From NCBI RefSeq assembly GCF_025698545.1, contig NC_068572.1, positions 2,976,001 to 3,040,000 on the forward strand: 64,000 bases of DNA. Direction: 5' to 3'. A program made the position numbers and the translations under genes. Below are positions 1 through 11,821 of the stretch, piece by piece. The stretch's first letter is position 1. Each line of letters opens with the position of its first letter. The stretch is from Gossypium raimondii (Eukaryota; Streptophyta; Magnoliopsida; Malvales; Malvaceae). Below the pieces are notes generated by a model. That model worked only from the letters and a program-made list of their open reading frames with translations, was not told the origin of the DNA and did no database searches.

Positions 1-1355
1 CTCCTTCTTCCTAGATTGATTGGTTTGTAATTTTATCATTTATAGCTTGTTTGCGCTTTTGATCTGTTTAATTACTTGACTAGTGTTCTTTGTTTATATA
101 TAGTCGGGATATATATATATTGAATGGGGATGATGCTATTGAAGTAGGGAGACTCCATTTGACTCTATCCTAGTTCCTTTGAGGTACTATTTTCGACTTC
201 CTTTCACTTTTTTTCTGTTCTAACTTTGAATCTATTGTATAATTTGATCGTTATCGGGAATAATTACATGCATTTGTTTGTGTTTTTTCTTTGCTTAAGC
301 AAGTGTTAAAAGCCTTGGAAATTCGATTTGTGCCCTACAAGCTTTAAGTTATAATGTTTTTGAGTTTAGATGTTTAGGTAATTTCATTGTGTATGACTTA
401 AAATTATAGTTAGTAATAATATTACTGTAAACCATGCTAAATTATAGGTCCAAAGATCAAAAGATAAAATGTTGCTACCTATGGGATAAGGTCAATATAT
501 CATTTAGAACCAGACTACTCAAAAGAAAAGCAATAACAATAACAACAATAATAACAGTGAGTGACAGCAAACCATCTCACCTTGAAGGAAGAATAACACT
601 TTCTAACCAACCGTCCAAATGTAGACTTCCCCTGTCAATAGAGAAAAAAGGTAAATGTTGAGCATGAGAAAATAGAGGGAAAAAAACACAAGATATCTCT
701 AACTTGTTAGTTTGATAGAGGAAACAGAATATCCTAAGCTCCCACAACCAAGAACAAAGTAAAAAAGAGGGGAGAAACTAGCAAAAACGAGGGACAAACC
801 AGTAAACAAGGGAGAAACCAGCAAGAACGAGGGGAGATTTACTGTTTTGTTCCCAAATCAAAACAAATAAGATTGGGAAAGAAATTAGTTTAACATCTAA
901 AGATAAAATGGTAAATTAATAATTTAAAGTAATGGTATTTTTGTCTCCTAAATATGTCTATTGCCCTGACTTGTCCTAACTCTTTGCTTTATCCACCAGT
1001 CACCCAAAGTCGTCGGTCTGAGAGAAATCTCTCATTGTCTTTGGCACCAACACATCCAAAGGTGTTTGATTGACTCCAGGCGATCGGTGATATTAAAGGA
1101 GAAAAAATCCACCGCACTGTTGTGCGTTGCCATCCAAAGGGGGCCTTACTTTTCTTCTATCAGTTTTAACAATGCTGACGTGTTACTTGTCAATCGTCAT
1201 TATCGAGATCATTGTGAAATGCGCTTACGCGTTTTTTACTATCTCCAATTCGTCAACCGCGCACCTTACAAATTAAAATTAAATTGAATCAAATCTTATG
1301 CTTATCTTCGATTTTACGATTTATGTTCGGGGTTCACGGCTGCTTCTCCCAATAA
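1..1355. other. AT-rich sequence with no supported gene
   Basis: No reading frame here looks conserved or joins to another across splice sites. Positions 540-560 are an AAC/AAT low-complexity stretch. Positions 775-835 hold a purine-rich, weakly repeated motif built on GGGAGAAACCAGCAAGAACG. The first 430 bases have the T-rich look of an intron or leader, but nothing in the window shows which gene they would belong to. Confidence 0.5.
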
Positions 1356-1645
1356 TATTATCTCTAAAATTAGGGGCAAAGCTATAAATTTTTTTAGGGG
1401 ACCGAAATTAATTTGTAATTTTTAAGATTAATAAAAATACAATTTCATTATTTTAATAGCCTATATCTTTATAATTTTTAAACGATTAAATCAAATTTTT
1501 ATCATTTTTAAGGGTTCAAAATGTAATTTTACTTTAACTAATTTAAAATTTTAAAGGAACTAAATAAAAAAATTTTCATTTTAGGGGTGGCCAGAGCCAT
1601 GCCAGCCCCCTAGCTATGTCTCTGTCCAAGGTTCAAATTTGGATC
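1356..1645 (+). repeat. Dispersed AT-rich repeat, copy 1
   Basis: An AT-rich block bounded by 'ttaggggcaaagc' and 'ggggtggccagagcc...gccccctagct'. Its phrases (ggaccgaaattaatttg, aatgtaattttacttta) recur in the opposite orientation at about 52370-52560, so it is a dispersed repeat family. It has no coding capacity and I cannot assign it to a class. Confidence 0.45.
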
Positions 1646-1914
1646 CTCCTATTGAGAGTGCAATGTGTCTTATAATTATTATAATTATTTTATTATTTAT
1701 TATTACCAAATTTTGTATTTAATTTTTTAGAACTAAGGTATCTGATTTTTATTGTTCATGTAGATTAATTATCTTGGGATTTTTACATGCTCTTCTTAAT
1801 AATATCATTTTCAATGTTCAAATTCATGTTTTCTTCGCCACAATGTAATGTGACTTAGCATTGTACTCAACACCTGGTCAAAAATATCTTTCGGCATACA
1901 AATAATGTAGTCAA

Positions 1915-2420
1915 ATATTGTTATTAGTCTTTGTATTATACGTGAGTTATGCAGTTAGCCTTATACTTTAATTTGGTAAGTTTTAGTCTCGATATTTTTT
2001 TTAACTGGTCAATTTTAATACATATTTTTTTGAAATTTCAATCATGACCTGAACGGTAATTGTTAAACTTGTTTGATTAAATTATGCTATTAGTTGTGTA
2101 CTATGCATAAAATTATAGATTTAATCCACATTCACCGGTTGGATTATTATTAGTCCCTATATTTTTAATTTTAAATTTTCAGTATTGATGCAAACAATAA
2201 CCGTTATATCTACCGATCGATATTTTTATCGAATATGTGAAAACAACAAGATACGTGATATTACAAATGTGATAATACGTTTGGTACACTAAATCTTGAA
2301 AAATAGCATAATTTAACAAATTTAACGGCTATGATTCGTTTAGGACTGAAATATCATATTTCAAAAAGTACAAGGGTTAAAAGAAATCAAAGTACATGGA
2401 CTATAATTTAGTTTAACCCA
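1915..2420. repeat. Degenerate foldback MITE-like repeat
   Basis: The left half reads 'ttttagtctc..' and 'tattagtccc'. The right half carries the complementary phrases 'aggactgaaata', 'agtacaagggtt' and 'acatggactataattt'. This is the layout of the better-preserved foldback element at 26639-27194, which also shares the internal phrases 'gatgcaaa' and 'aaccgtta'. The ends are too decayed to name a target duplication. Confidence 0.45.
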
Positions 2421-2638
2421 AATAATGCGTTATATAGCTCACCAAACACGTCATTAGGGAAGAGAAATAGATCGTCAAAGTAATATGCTTACCACAAAAT
2501 GACAAGTGTCACTATCAAAATCAGCTTAAAAAAAAGAGAGGCCCAAACCCTAATGGACCTGACCCGGTTTGACATCTCGTTTTTCAAAATTGAATTTCAA
2601 AACGAGTCGGGTTGGGCTTAATTCTTTGGTTAATTAAA

Positions 2639-2760
2639 GGCCAGTTCTTCATTGCTTTTGAAAAGTACTTTTGAAAAGTACTGTGGAAAAGTACTTTTGA
2701 GAAGTGTTTTTGAAAATTTTGAGTGTTTGGTATTGCTATCAAAAAGTGCTTTTGAAGAAT
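2639..2760 (+). repeat. Left terminal and subterminal repeats of the Harbinger element
   Basis: GGCCAGTTCTTCATT is followed by three close copies of 'gcttttgaaaagtact'. Each is nearly palindromic (AAAAGTACTTTT). The matching structure is at the right end. Confidence 0.7.
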
Positions 2761-3256
2761 AAAATGTCCATTTTAGACATGATATTATAAAGTAACAAAT
2801 ATGTATTTAAATAATGTTCAAATTAGTTAATATTATGATATTTTAGCAAAAATATAAAAAATAATTTATTATAACTTATTGTTAATATTTTGATATATAA
2901 TATTAATTTTAAATATTTCTAAGTAATTAATATTAATTATTTATTAAATTTAATTAGAATATATAAACTATATTTAAATATTTAAATATAATAATTAAAT
3001 ATTTGTAATTAGGTATTGACACAATTGTATTGTTATAAAAATTATTTTTATTTTTAATTAATGTTTTTAACACATTTGTATTATTTTATTTTAAAATGTA
3101 TTTTAGTATATAACTCATATTAGATATTAACATAACATAGAAAACATAAACCTAACAAATTAAAATATTACATATATTTGGATTGAAGTTTTAAAAAGGG
3201 GATAATATTTATATATCAGATATAAATACTAAAAATTTTACAATAGCATTTATAAT

Positions 3257-4771
3257 TTAAAGTGAATTCATTAAACTAGAAGTTATAGCATCTCTTGTTA
3301 ATTCCATTTCAAAACCACTAAAATTGTTTGATTCACCGTCATCATCACTATCCTCGTCGTCGTCGTCATCATCACTTTCTCGACCATGTGCATTTTCTGA
3401 ATCAATATTATTCTCATATGCCCAATTAATATCTTCATATTCCATAAAATCTGCATCATTTCGACCGACATGTTTTCGGATAAAATTGTGTATCGTCATT
3501 GTAGCAACAACGATCATCGTTTGCTTTTCAAAACTATAACTTGGCATATCCCTTAAAATGACCCATTTTTTTTCAAAACACCAAAAGTTCGTTCAATCAC
3601 ACTACGTAATGATGAATGTGAATGATTGAATATCTCTTCTTTACCAGATATCGATCTACCTCTACGGAAGTCAGGTAAATGATATCGCTGACCTCTATAT
3701 GGTCCAAGATAACCTTTCATTTTATGATACCCAGAATCAACAAGCTAATATTTTCCTACAAGTCATAATATAACAAACAATTAATTCAAGAATTTTTTTA
3801 ATAAAAATTATCAATTAAAGAACTTATACTTTATTATTTAAAAAATCACATATAAATAAAATATCTAACCATTTGGAGGGTGCGGAAATTTGTATTTTGG
3901 ATCTCGAATTGCATCAAGAAATATTATAGTGTCATGTGCCGATCTTTCCCATCCAGCCATGACAAATGTGAAACACATATTAAAATCACATATTGCCATA
4001 ACATTTTGAGTCGGGATACGTTTTTTTCCAATATAGGAAATTTGTTCATTTGGTGGAAGAATAGCCACAATGTGAGTACCATCAATTGCACCTATGCAAT
4101 ACTGAACAAATAATTATATTAATCTCGTGCATATTTTTAGTCGACCAAATATATTAAAATATAATAATATAAAATTAAATTTTAACCTTAAAATGCGGCA
4201 TATATCTAGAATTATTACGTATTTGTTAGGGTATTGAGCTAAAAAAAGGATTTTCGGGTGCAATTAGATTAGTGGCCATCCTTGAAACTTTCTCAAGCAC
4301 AACTGCAAAGTGTCGACTTATTATTGATCCAGACCTTTGAAATCTTTCTCGACATTGGGAAACTTTTGCACCGGTGCCCAAGATGTATAAAAAAATTCCT
4401 AACATTTCAGTAGAAGATATGTTTCTTGAAGTTTGCAAGTTGTATATTGTCTCCAAAACTCTCAGCAAACTTGTGAATACCATTTTAGACATCCTAAAAT
4501 TAATCATACAACATGATTCGTGACCGTCAAGGATCTCTCGGATCCATGTCTCACCTGACTGTTCTGAATCCATGCATGGTTGCCTCAATATATACTTCTC
4601 GTAATATAATTGCACGGAAGAAGATGCAACAACAAATAATCGGTTAAAACATTCCATGCGTTGTAAAATCTCTTTCTTTTCCCTTTCATCGTCACTTTCA
4701 TCAATGCTATAATCCTCGAATATACTCATCACTTGTGAATAAATTTTATATCCAAAATCACATATAAACAA
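3257..4771 (-). pseudogene. HARBI1-like DDE transposase (nuclease), inactivated
   Basis: Three exons can be joined by GT-AG junctions: 4771-4187, 4101-3870 and 3755-3257. The product matches the DDE_Tnp_4 nuclease that cuts and joins Harbinger ends. The catalytic context is visible: the first Asp in AIDGTH (exon 2), the second in LVDSGY (exon 3) and the Glu in VIERTFG (exon 3). An acidic tail follows (about 3320-3400). Three lesions break it: TAA at 4226-4228 late in exon 1, TAG at 3745-3747 directly before LVDSGY, and a net one-base loss in a run of eight A (3566-3573) after FGVLKK. Splice sites and the catalytic triad are otherwise preserved, so decay looks fairly recent. The start codon is uncertain; Met at 4729 is an alternative. 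Confidence 0.85.
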
Positions 4772-4789
4772 CTATTGATAAAACTAATT

Positions 4790-4935
4790 TAGTAAAAAAT
4801 AAGTAGAATATAAATTCAATATCTAAAGACCAAACATAAACAACTTTTAATAAAACTAGATTACACATAAATAAGTAGAACATAAGTTCAATATCCAAAA
4901 ACCAAACATAAATAACTATTGATAAAACTAGTTTA
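4790..4935 (-). repeat. Short tandem duplication inside the Harbinger element
   Basis: The phrase 'aataagtagaa.ataa.ttcaatatc' followed by 'aaccaaacataaa.aact' is repeated with a spacing of about 75-80 bases, and there is a partial third copy to the left. It lies between the nuclease and Myb-like genes. Confidence 0.6.
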
Positions 4936-4992
4936 GCATTGTTGTTTAGTCACATAATAGATATCTTTGAACCCTAAAAGATCAAAAAAATT

Positions 4993-6023
4993 TCAACTAT
5001 CCTCAATTTCCGTCTTAAGCCACAAAGCTCTAATATTGGGATTAATTGATAAGAAACATAATTCGCTTGTCCTTATTGAGCAATAATCTAAGTGCAAAAA
5101 AGTATAACAGACTAGCTTCTGGAACTTCTTCCGACATGCTGTCAAGCATTTTGACTGCCTGTGGAATACCAAATGGATCCATAACAGGAGTCAAACTAGA
5201 TGTGGCTTGACTCATATTGTCAGCTGCTTTGCATAATTTTTCTATTTGACTGGACAATCTTGCAGCCCCTCCAATTTGCTTTGAGGATTTCTTTCTTTCA
5301 GTTTTAAAATGTGAACTTGACACCTCAGGGTTTTTTTTCTTTTTTGACTGTTTCCATCAATTTGAACATCATTTAAAATGTGAACATCATTTAAAATGTA
5401 AACATCATTTCTCATATTCTCTTCAGGTATTTCGTTGTTAACATCCTCAAAAAAATCAGTAGGGAGTGTACCAGAAGAAGGTGCCCATACTTTATCACCT
5501 GTTGCAACTATCCCCATGAACATTTTATCCAACTTCCTTTCGAATTCAGGATCAATGCCCGATGTTCTAAAGTTTTTAGCTTCAGGCACAACCTACATAT
5601 AAAATGATAGTTTAAAAACAGTAATTATCAACAACACCATAAATAAGAAAAAAATAAAAAAAATATTTAAAATTATTAATGTACCTGGAGCCTACTCTCC
5701 CACCATTCATCCGATGCATCAACGGTTCTTTTTATAGGATTCCACCCTAAACCAGTATCTTCGCCTTTAAGTTTCTTCCAAGCTTTCCATTCTTTTTTTA
5801 GGGCATCCCACCTATTTTTAAGTCGTCTTTGTGAAAAACCCTTGCCCGTTTCTTTCTCAAAGTTTGTCATTATTTTCAACCATCCACCTCTTGTGAAATG
5901 AGTACCAGGCCTATTGCCATTCAATATCTCTTTAATACAAATATCACAAAATATTTCTGTCAATCTCTTATCCCACGTTGCTTTTACTTTTTCATCACTA
6001 ACTTCAACAGCCGAAGTACTCAT
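4993..6023 (-). pseudogene. Myb/SANT-like DNA-binding protein of the Harbinger element, frameshifted
   Basis: Exon 1 (6023-5685) starts at Met-Ser-Thr-Ser and encodes a trihelix Myb/SANT-like domain with conserved tryptophans (KATWDKRL, GGWLKI, LKNRWDALKKEWKAW, WWESRLQ). In Harbinger elements this partner protein binds the transposon ends and assists the nuclease. A GT-AG intron (5684-5593) joins exon 2 in phase 0 (VVPEAKNFRTSG). Exon 2 runs to about 5340, where a run of eight A shifts the frame. The original frame resumes as EVSSSHFKTERKKSSKQIGG and ends after a second shift near 5045, followed by INPNIRALWLKTEIE and a stop at 4993-4995. Exon 2 also holds a small duplication (NDVYILNDVHILNDVQI). 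Confidence 0.8.
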
Positions 6024-6429
6024 CTATTGTGTATACGAACAAATTCGTTTCAACTAGTAAAGCAATTAAGAAAATCAAATGTCACATAAGTATATATGTT
6101 TACATGTGTATCAAAATTTTAACTATATACATGAACAAATAACAATAATAATGATAATAATGAAGTAATCCAAGAAATTGATTAACATGGTAAAATGATA
6201 TAACTTTACCATTACCATCATTAAAAATGAAAAAAATCACAAGAATTAATAGCTAAAATTACTCTTGATGAACCTTTATAGGCACAAGTTTTTAATTAAT
6301 ATTTATGTAATTAAAAATAGTCCCTTTAATATGATTATTAATTATTATTATTGCTACTGACAAAATTTTCTATATATTTGTGAGATTTTAGCCCCTTTGT
6401 TTCATTCAAGAAAATCAACTCAGTTAAAA

Positions 6430-7616
6430 AACGTTTTACATTATTTTCTTCTCTCACGCCTCCTCTGCCATTCTCTCATTCTCTTCGATAACTTTTTCTC
6501 CCCCCATCTTTGATATCTTATTCTTTTTCTTTTTTTCCCCTTCTTTTACCTAATTGCTTCCCAAATGTCTCTTCAGATTGCTTGGGACTTAATACTGAAT
6601 TTTAAGTAAAAGTGCACGAGTAGAGATGAGGTTTTCCATTTCCCTTCATCTTCACTGCTAACCAGTGAAAATTCTAATACTCGATAATGGTAATTTTCAG
6701 TTTTGATTGTTCAATTATTATTTTTCTTATTTTTTATTTATATCTAATTTGTTTCATTATATTTCGAATCTCTATCGATGAGTATTTTATTAGGGATTTG
6801 ATTTCACGTTAGTGGATCGATCTGTTTTTTCATGCATTGAGGCAACCATATTAGAATATCTTTTTTTGTCTTTTATTTTATTTTATTTCTGAATTGTAAT
6901 TTAGAAGTTGCTGAAAGTTTTATTTGGTTGTTGAGAAAAGGCTTGGAAAGCTAATTTAAGTATTAGATTATACGAATCAATCAGTTTTGAAGTATTTCGA
7001 CGATATGTTTCTTATATTCGGCTTATCAATGGGGTTAAGAATGTCATAAACTCTTAATCTATTACTGAAAATTGCAATAACTGTGAAATTCAAAGTCCTA
7101 TTTGGTTGCTGAGAAATGTTACTGGAAAATTAATTTGAGTATTATATTCAAAAGTTTTAACTATTTAAAAACTGACCAATTTGAACTATATGTTCTTGTC
7201 TTTGGCTTGTTAGTGGAATTAGAATGCAATAACCTATTGCTGAAAACAAAATCTGTTAAATATATCTATTATGCTTTTTAAGTGTTTTTTGTGTCACATT
7301 GATTTGGACTTTGGTGTATTAGAATGACTGAAGTCTAGGCTCTAATTAATTCATTGACTGGTTTTCGCCTTTTTAGCTTGAACTTTACATTCATTTAAGA
7401 AAGGTTTGCTTCCTTAAGTTAGATTAGAAGGATTGAACTTGAAATTGTTTCCTTTGTGAAGGTTTGTGCTTTACCACCTTGATTGGTCTGTTGTTACACA
7501 GGAACTCGAAGATTGCATTAAGGGATTGTTGTATTTGGTGGGAGTGGTAGAACATCCAATCCGGTTTTCAGAACTGATTGATACGGATAGAGAGAGACAC
7601 AGAGCCAGAGAAACAG
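6430..7616 (+). pseudogene. Probable captured host gene fragment (leader, ATG exon, intron, second exon)
   Basis: Inside the Harbinger element and opposite to its genes lies a pyrimidine-rich leader-like stretch (6440-6560), then an ATG at 6687-6689 directly followed by a GT donor. After an 812-base T-rich intron (6690-7501) ending in ACACAG, an exon (7502-7616) continues the frame as ELEDCIKGLLYLVGVVEHP and then IRFSELIDTDRERHRARET, ending at an AACAG/GTTTTC donor. The acceptor, phase, donor and codon quality all fit a real gene 5' end of about 39 codons. No further exon follows. I do not recognise the protein. This is an inferred transduplicated fragment, not a functional gene. Confidence 0.5.
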
Positions 7617-7874
7617 GTTTTCTATTTTAACTCAATGTTTTTAGTTTTTGTTAGGATGAATGCATGGATTACAACCCCCCAAATAAATAAAGCATGCCAA
7701 AACAAAGAAAGGGTTAAATTTCGGTTTGGGTTTTGATTCCAGAAACCCTTTGCTAACATCATTTGTTTTGTCCATTATCTTAGCAGCCAATATCATCTGT
7801 TTCATCGTGCATAAAAGTACAGGCAACAAAACTCATCCTATGAAAAAAAGATAAACTCACCGGTGGTGGAGAAG

Positions 7875-7990
7875 AGGAACAAAGCACCAGCAGAGGAACA
7901 AATAACCAACACCAGTAGAAGAACAAAGAACCAGCACCAGTAGAGGATCAAAGAAGTAGCAGAGGAACAAAGAACCAGCGATGAGAGAAG
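7875..7990 (+). repeat. Degenerate minisatellite, unit about 24 bases
   Basis: Four or five imperfect copies of 'caccagtagaggaacaaagaac' stand in a row near the right end of the Harbinger element. Confidence 0.6.
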
Positions 7991-8039
7991 AGATGAGAGC
8001 AAAAAGAACCAGTTTGTGTGTGTGGCTAAAAAAGTAAAA

Positions 8040-8200
8040 GAAGACTTAGAAGCACTTTTTGGCCTAAAAGCGAAATTTTTCGCTTTCCTCTGCCCAAAAG
8101 TACTTCAAAAAAGTTAGTCTACTGTCCCCAAATGAAGTGTGTTCTTCATTACTTTTCACCCAAAAGCACTTTTATATGTAAAAGTGCTTTTCAACCGGCC
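8040..8200 (-). repeat. Right terminal and subterminal repeats of the Harbinger element
   Basis: Reading the minus strand from 8200: GGCCGGTTGAAAAGCACTTTT, then AAAAGTGCTTTTGGG, GTAATGAAGAAC and AAGTACTTTTGGGC. These are the counterparts of the palindromic AAAAGTACTTTT units at the left end. Confidence 0.7.
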
Positions 8201-8204
8201 AGAC

Positions 8205-8859
8205 TAAATCGAGTCAGTGTTGAGTTTAGAAAAAATCTGCTAAGTCCTGCCCTAACCTGTTAATTACCAAAATATCCTCCTATATAATATTAATTTAAAA
8301 CATACTATAATAAAAATTACATTAATATTTGCTATAACATAATTATACCTAAAAAACAATTAACAATATCATTGAAAAACAAAAAAAAAATTATTAATTT
8401 ATTTTATTAACAATATAATTAAAAAATAATAAAATTATTAATTTATTTTTATTGGTAGTAAAAGACAGCTTAAAGCGAAAAACTCAAAAAATTATAGTAG
8501 TGACTCAAAGCAAGAACATAATCCACATCAACTAAACTTTTAGCTGATTGCGGGGTTCTTCAAACCAATGAATTATTGTGGAATTAGTCGTCGTACATTT
8601 GGCCATATGATCAGTTACTGTATTTTGCGACCTCGGAATGTGACGAGCAAGGATCTTCAAATTTCGACTCAATAAATGATGGATAAGACGCATTTCAGTC
8701 AAATGACTTAATAAAATTATTATTTTATTTTGATAAGTAATATAAAAAAATGAAATTTGTGTCGTATCGAGTCGGGTCAGAATTGAGTATAGTTTTAATT
8801 TTTAGAGAAGATAAATTAATGTTTAATTTTGAGTCAAAATCGAGTTATGTTAGAAATAT
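8205..8859. other. AT-rich intergenic sequence
   Basis: No gene is visible. The stretch lies between the Harbinger element and the solo LTR. Confidence 0.5.
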
Positions 8860-11423
8860 TATAACAACCAGTTTCTGAGTCTGATCGGAACAGTGGTTAG
8901 AGACCACTTAACCGAGTCAAAATATTTATTTTAATATTTTAATAAGTTTTACAGCATGATAGAATGATATTATAAAAATTTCGTTAATAAATTTTACCGT
9001 TTAAATGCTTGATTTGATAAAAAGGACTTAATCGCATAAAATGCAAAAGTAGCATGTTATAAGTTAAGAGTATTTATTTGCTATGATAAGTTAAATGTGA
9101 GGTCCTTATTATGTTACTGGACCAATGATAGTGGTGTTGGCCATAAATGACCTTATAATATGCGAATTATGCATTTATTTCGTTAAGGTTAAAATGGTAA
9201 TTATATAATAAAGTTAATTATAATAAAACATAACAAAATGGTTCATTATTTTCGCATATTTTTGAACCGAAACTAAAAAAAATAATAGGGTTTTGAATGC
9301 TTAAACCATTCGGCACTTGTGTGGCTTTATTAAGGTATGTTCTTTGCTCGGTTTTTGATGATTTTTACGTTTTTGAGATCGTTGCTTTGTATTCTAGATA
9401 GCCCATGCTTTAATTTTGAAAGTTGTTAATGATTTTGTGAAGTGCCATTGATGAATACTTGAGCTTTTTAATGTTTGATAATGGAAAATGGTTATTTGTT
9501 GATAGATTTAAATGTTTTGTAAAGTGATTTTTGACAAAAATGAGCATTAATTAGGGTTTTTTTAAAGATAGAAATATTATGGTTAGAAATGAGAAATAGA
9601 TGAAAATATGGGCTGATTAGAAGCTATATAGTATTCGGCTAAGTATATGTGTAAAGAAATTTTGTATATTTTATGTAATTGTGAATTAGGGACTAAAGTG
9701 TCAAAATGTGAAAATATGAGGGCTATTTTGTAAAAAGGCCAAAATATATGTATATGGATTGAATTGAATGGTTTGGTGAATAAATGGGTTAAATTTGAAT
9801 TTATATAGATCAATATAAACAAATACAGGAACTTGATCGGGGGAAACAAAAGTTAGACGGGTAGACGAAAGTATCCGAGCAAATACGAGGTAGTTCGTAT
9901 CAATAGAATCAAAATTTAATTATGTGAATTTACTTGTATTTGATTTGAAATAGAATTATAATTGTTTGAAAATGTATGACATGAAATTCGAATGCTTGAT
10001 TGAGGAAATTATTGAGTAATACCAAGCCCCTTTTGAACTCAGAGAAAATCGTAGGATACAAGTGACATGTCGTTAGGGTTACCGTATTGGTCGAGCTTCT
10101 GCATTTGTTTCGGGCTCACCACAGCTCGTATGAGCTTACCTATATATCAGCTTTTATGAGCTTACCGTTTCAGCTCGATAGAGCTTATCGTTTATCAGCT
10201 CGGAATGAGCTTACCGATCATGGCTCGAAAGAGCAGACATGATAATGAATTGACAGATTTCTGATGAATACACTTATAGTGTATCACCCATATATCCTTC
10301 GATATTCAAAAATGTTCAACAGGCATAATTGATGTTACTAATCATATGAATAAACTATGTAATTATATGGATGAATTATTGTTGATATGTATAAGTTGCT
10401 GTTGATACGGATAAATTTCTGTTATTACTGATGAATTACAGGTTATACGAATAGGACAATTGATATAAAAGTTATATGATTTACATGATTTATAAGTTAC
10501 ATGAAATACATGATTTACATGGATTATTTGTTTTATGAATATATGAATTATAGGGACGACATGATATATTTAGCTATATGACTTGGATTGATTTTATGAT
10601 ATATGATTTATATGAATTGACGAATGAATTTGGAGGCTAAAAGAATGTTATGTGTTTGGTTTCATCTTTATGAATGGATGAATATATGGATGTGAAATGA
10701 ATAACTTGTGAATGGTGATGTGAATAGGTTTTTTGGACAAATGAGTTGATTTTAATTGCTTTAATGCTTAATGTTAAATTGGTAAGTTTAATTTTATATT
10801 ATACGGCTTACTAAGCTCAATGCTTACTTCATTCATTTTCTTATGTCCTATAGATTTCGGAAGCTAGCTCGATTTCGGACGATGTTGGAGATTTGCTATC
10901 ACACTATCTAGACGATATTCGGTACTTTTGGATCTTATTTAAATAATGTAAATATGGCATGCATAAGCTAGTTTATGGGTTGAATTATATGGTCATTTAT
11001 GTTGGTGAATGTGGTATGAATTTTGGGGTTTGATCAAGCTATGTGATATGGCTTGAGTTGGAAATGTTTGGTTTGGTATGGAAGCATTATATGTTATGCT
11101 CATTTTGCGGTGAATTTGATAAATGGTATTTTGGCATAAATGAGACATATGTGTGACCAAATGAAATGTCATTTTGGTATGTGTTTACTTGTGAATTCGG
11201 TAAGATTTTGATTTGGTATAATAAGGTTTTGATACGTTTTATAATGTATTGAAATGAGATATGAACATATGTTTGGATATAAAATTGATACATGAAATTG
11301 ACATTGAATTTGATATGTTTGAGATGATATTTAGTAAATATTCAATGTTTTCTTGTTCGAATCAATTAAAGGTCTCAGAGTGCCCTTACCTATTCAGCGG
11401 ATTTACGGGATAGGAGTGTTACA
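8860..11423 (+). mobile_element. Solo LTR, probably Ty3/gypsy, 2,564 bp
   Basis: The block runs from TATAACAACC (a decayed TGTAACAACC) to GGAGTGTTACA. It is flanked by the 5-bp direct repeat AATAT at 8855-8859 and 11424-11428, the target duplication size of LTR retrotransposons. There is no gag-pol, primer-binding site or second LTR, so this is the product of recombination between two LTRs. The interior is AT-rich and non-coding, with a short tandem repeat at 10125-10235. I assign it to gypsy by memory of similar long plant LTRs, so family identity is inference. Confidence 0.75.
10125..10235 (+). repeat. Short tandem repeat TGAGCTTACCG inside the solo LTR
   Basis: Variants of 'cagctcg.atgagcttaccg' occur four or five times in about 110 bases, roughly 25 bases apart. 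Confidence 0.65.
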
Positions 11424-11428
11424 AATAT

Positions 11429-11820
11429 CGGGTCAGACAAGGTGGGAGAAAAAACCACCCCTCCGATAGCCATATTTATTCAAGACAAGCGTGCGTGTGC
11501 TCCGATGTTAACGGGCTGACCCGACTCGTTTATAATGCAAACAAAAAGCATTGCTTTGAAGACGGTACAATTATGTATAAATACAGTTTCAGAGCCCGTT
11601 GGGCCGGGCCGATGACCCACTTGTTTTAAATTTTAAAACGTGATCGGCCCAATGAATTATCGTTCTTTGATATCCCAATCGACCCAATTTTTTATATGTA
11701 TAAAGGTATAATTATGGCCCAAGTCCCTATACTTTTTGGAACTTTGAATAATGAGTTATCAATTAAACGCTTTTGAATTTTAAATAACATATATTCAAAT
11801 TTAACACAAGTCATTAGGGT
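11429..11820. other. Intergenic sequence, nothing supported
   Basis: Somewhat richer in GC than its surroundings (11430-11650), but with no reading frame or splice pattern I can defend. Confidence 0.5.
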
Positions 11821-11821
11821 T

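Larger units (their letters stand above)
2638..8204 (-). mobile_element. PIF/Harbinger DNA transposon, decayed autonomous type, about 5.57 kb
   Basis: The left end begins GGCCAGTTCTTCATTGC at 2639. The right end, read on the minus strand, begins GGCCGGTTGAAAAGC at 8200. Both ends continue into palindromic AAAAGTACTTTT/AAAAGCACTTTT subterminal motifs. A TAA trinucleotide flanks each side (2635-2637 and 8205-8207), which would fit the 3-bp TWA target site typical of PIF/Harbinger, although the exact inverted-repeat edges differ by a few bases. Inside are the two genes expected of the superfamily, a DDE nuclease and a Myb/SANT-like protein, both on the minus strand and both broken. A plus-strand gene fragment lies at 6430-7616. 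The frame lesions mean this copy cannot make its own transposase. Confidence 0.85.

Noticed and set aside
434..1287. Short plus-strand reading frames near the left edge (75 and 73 codons)
   Set aside because: Low-complexity, no motif, no splice partners; expected by chance in this much AT-rich DNA.
3324..3539. Plus-strand Ser-rich frame
   Set aside because: It is the antisense of the acidic tail of the Harbinger nuclease.
3566..5338. Programmed frameshifting at the A8 runs
   Set aside because: The nuclease also has two stop codons, so simple decay or sequencing error explains the pattern better. DNA transposons of this group are not known to use programmed shifts.
9583..9849. Minus-strand frame of 88 codons, hydrophobic
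   Set aside because: Lies inside the solo LTR in AT-rich sequence, with Ile/Phe/Tyr bias expected from composition.
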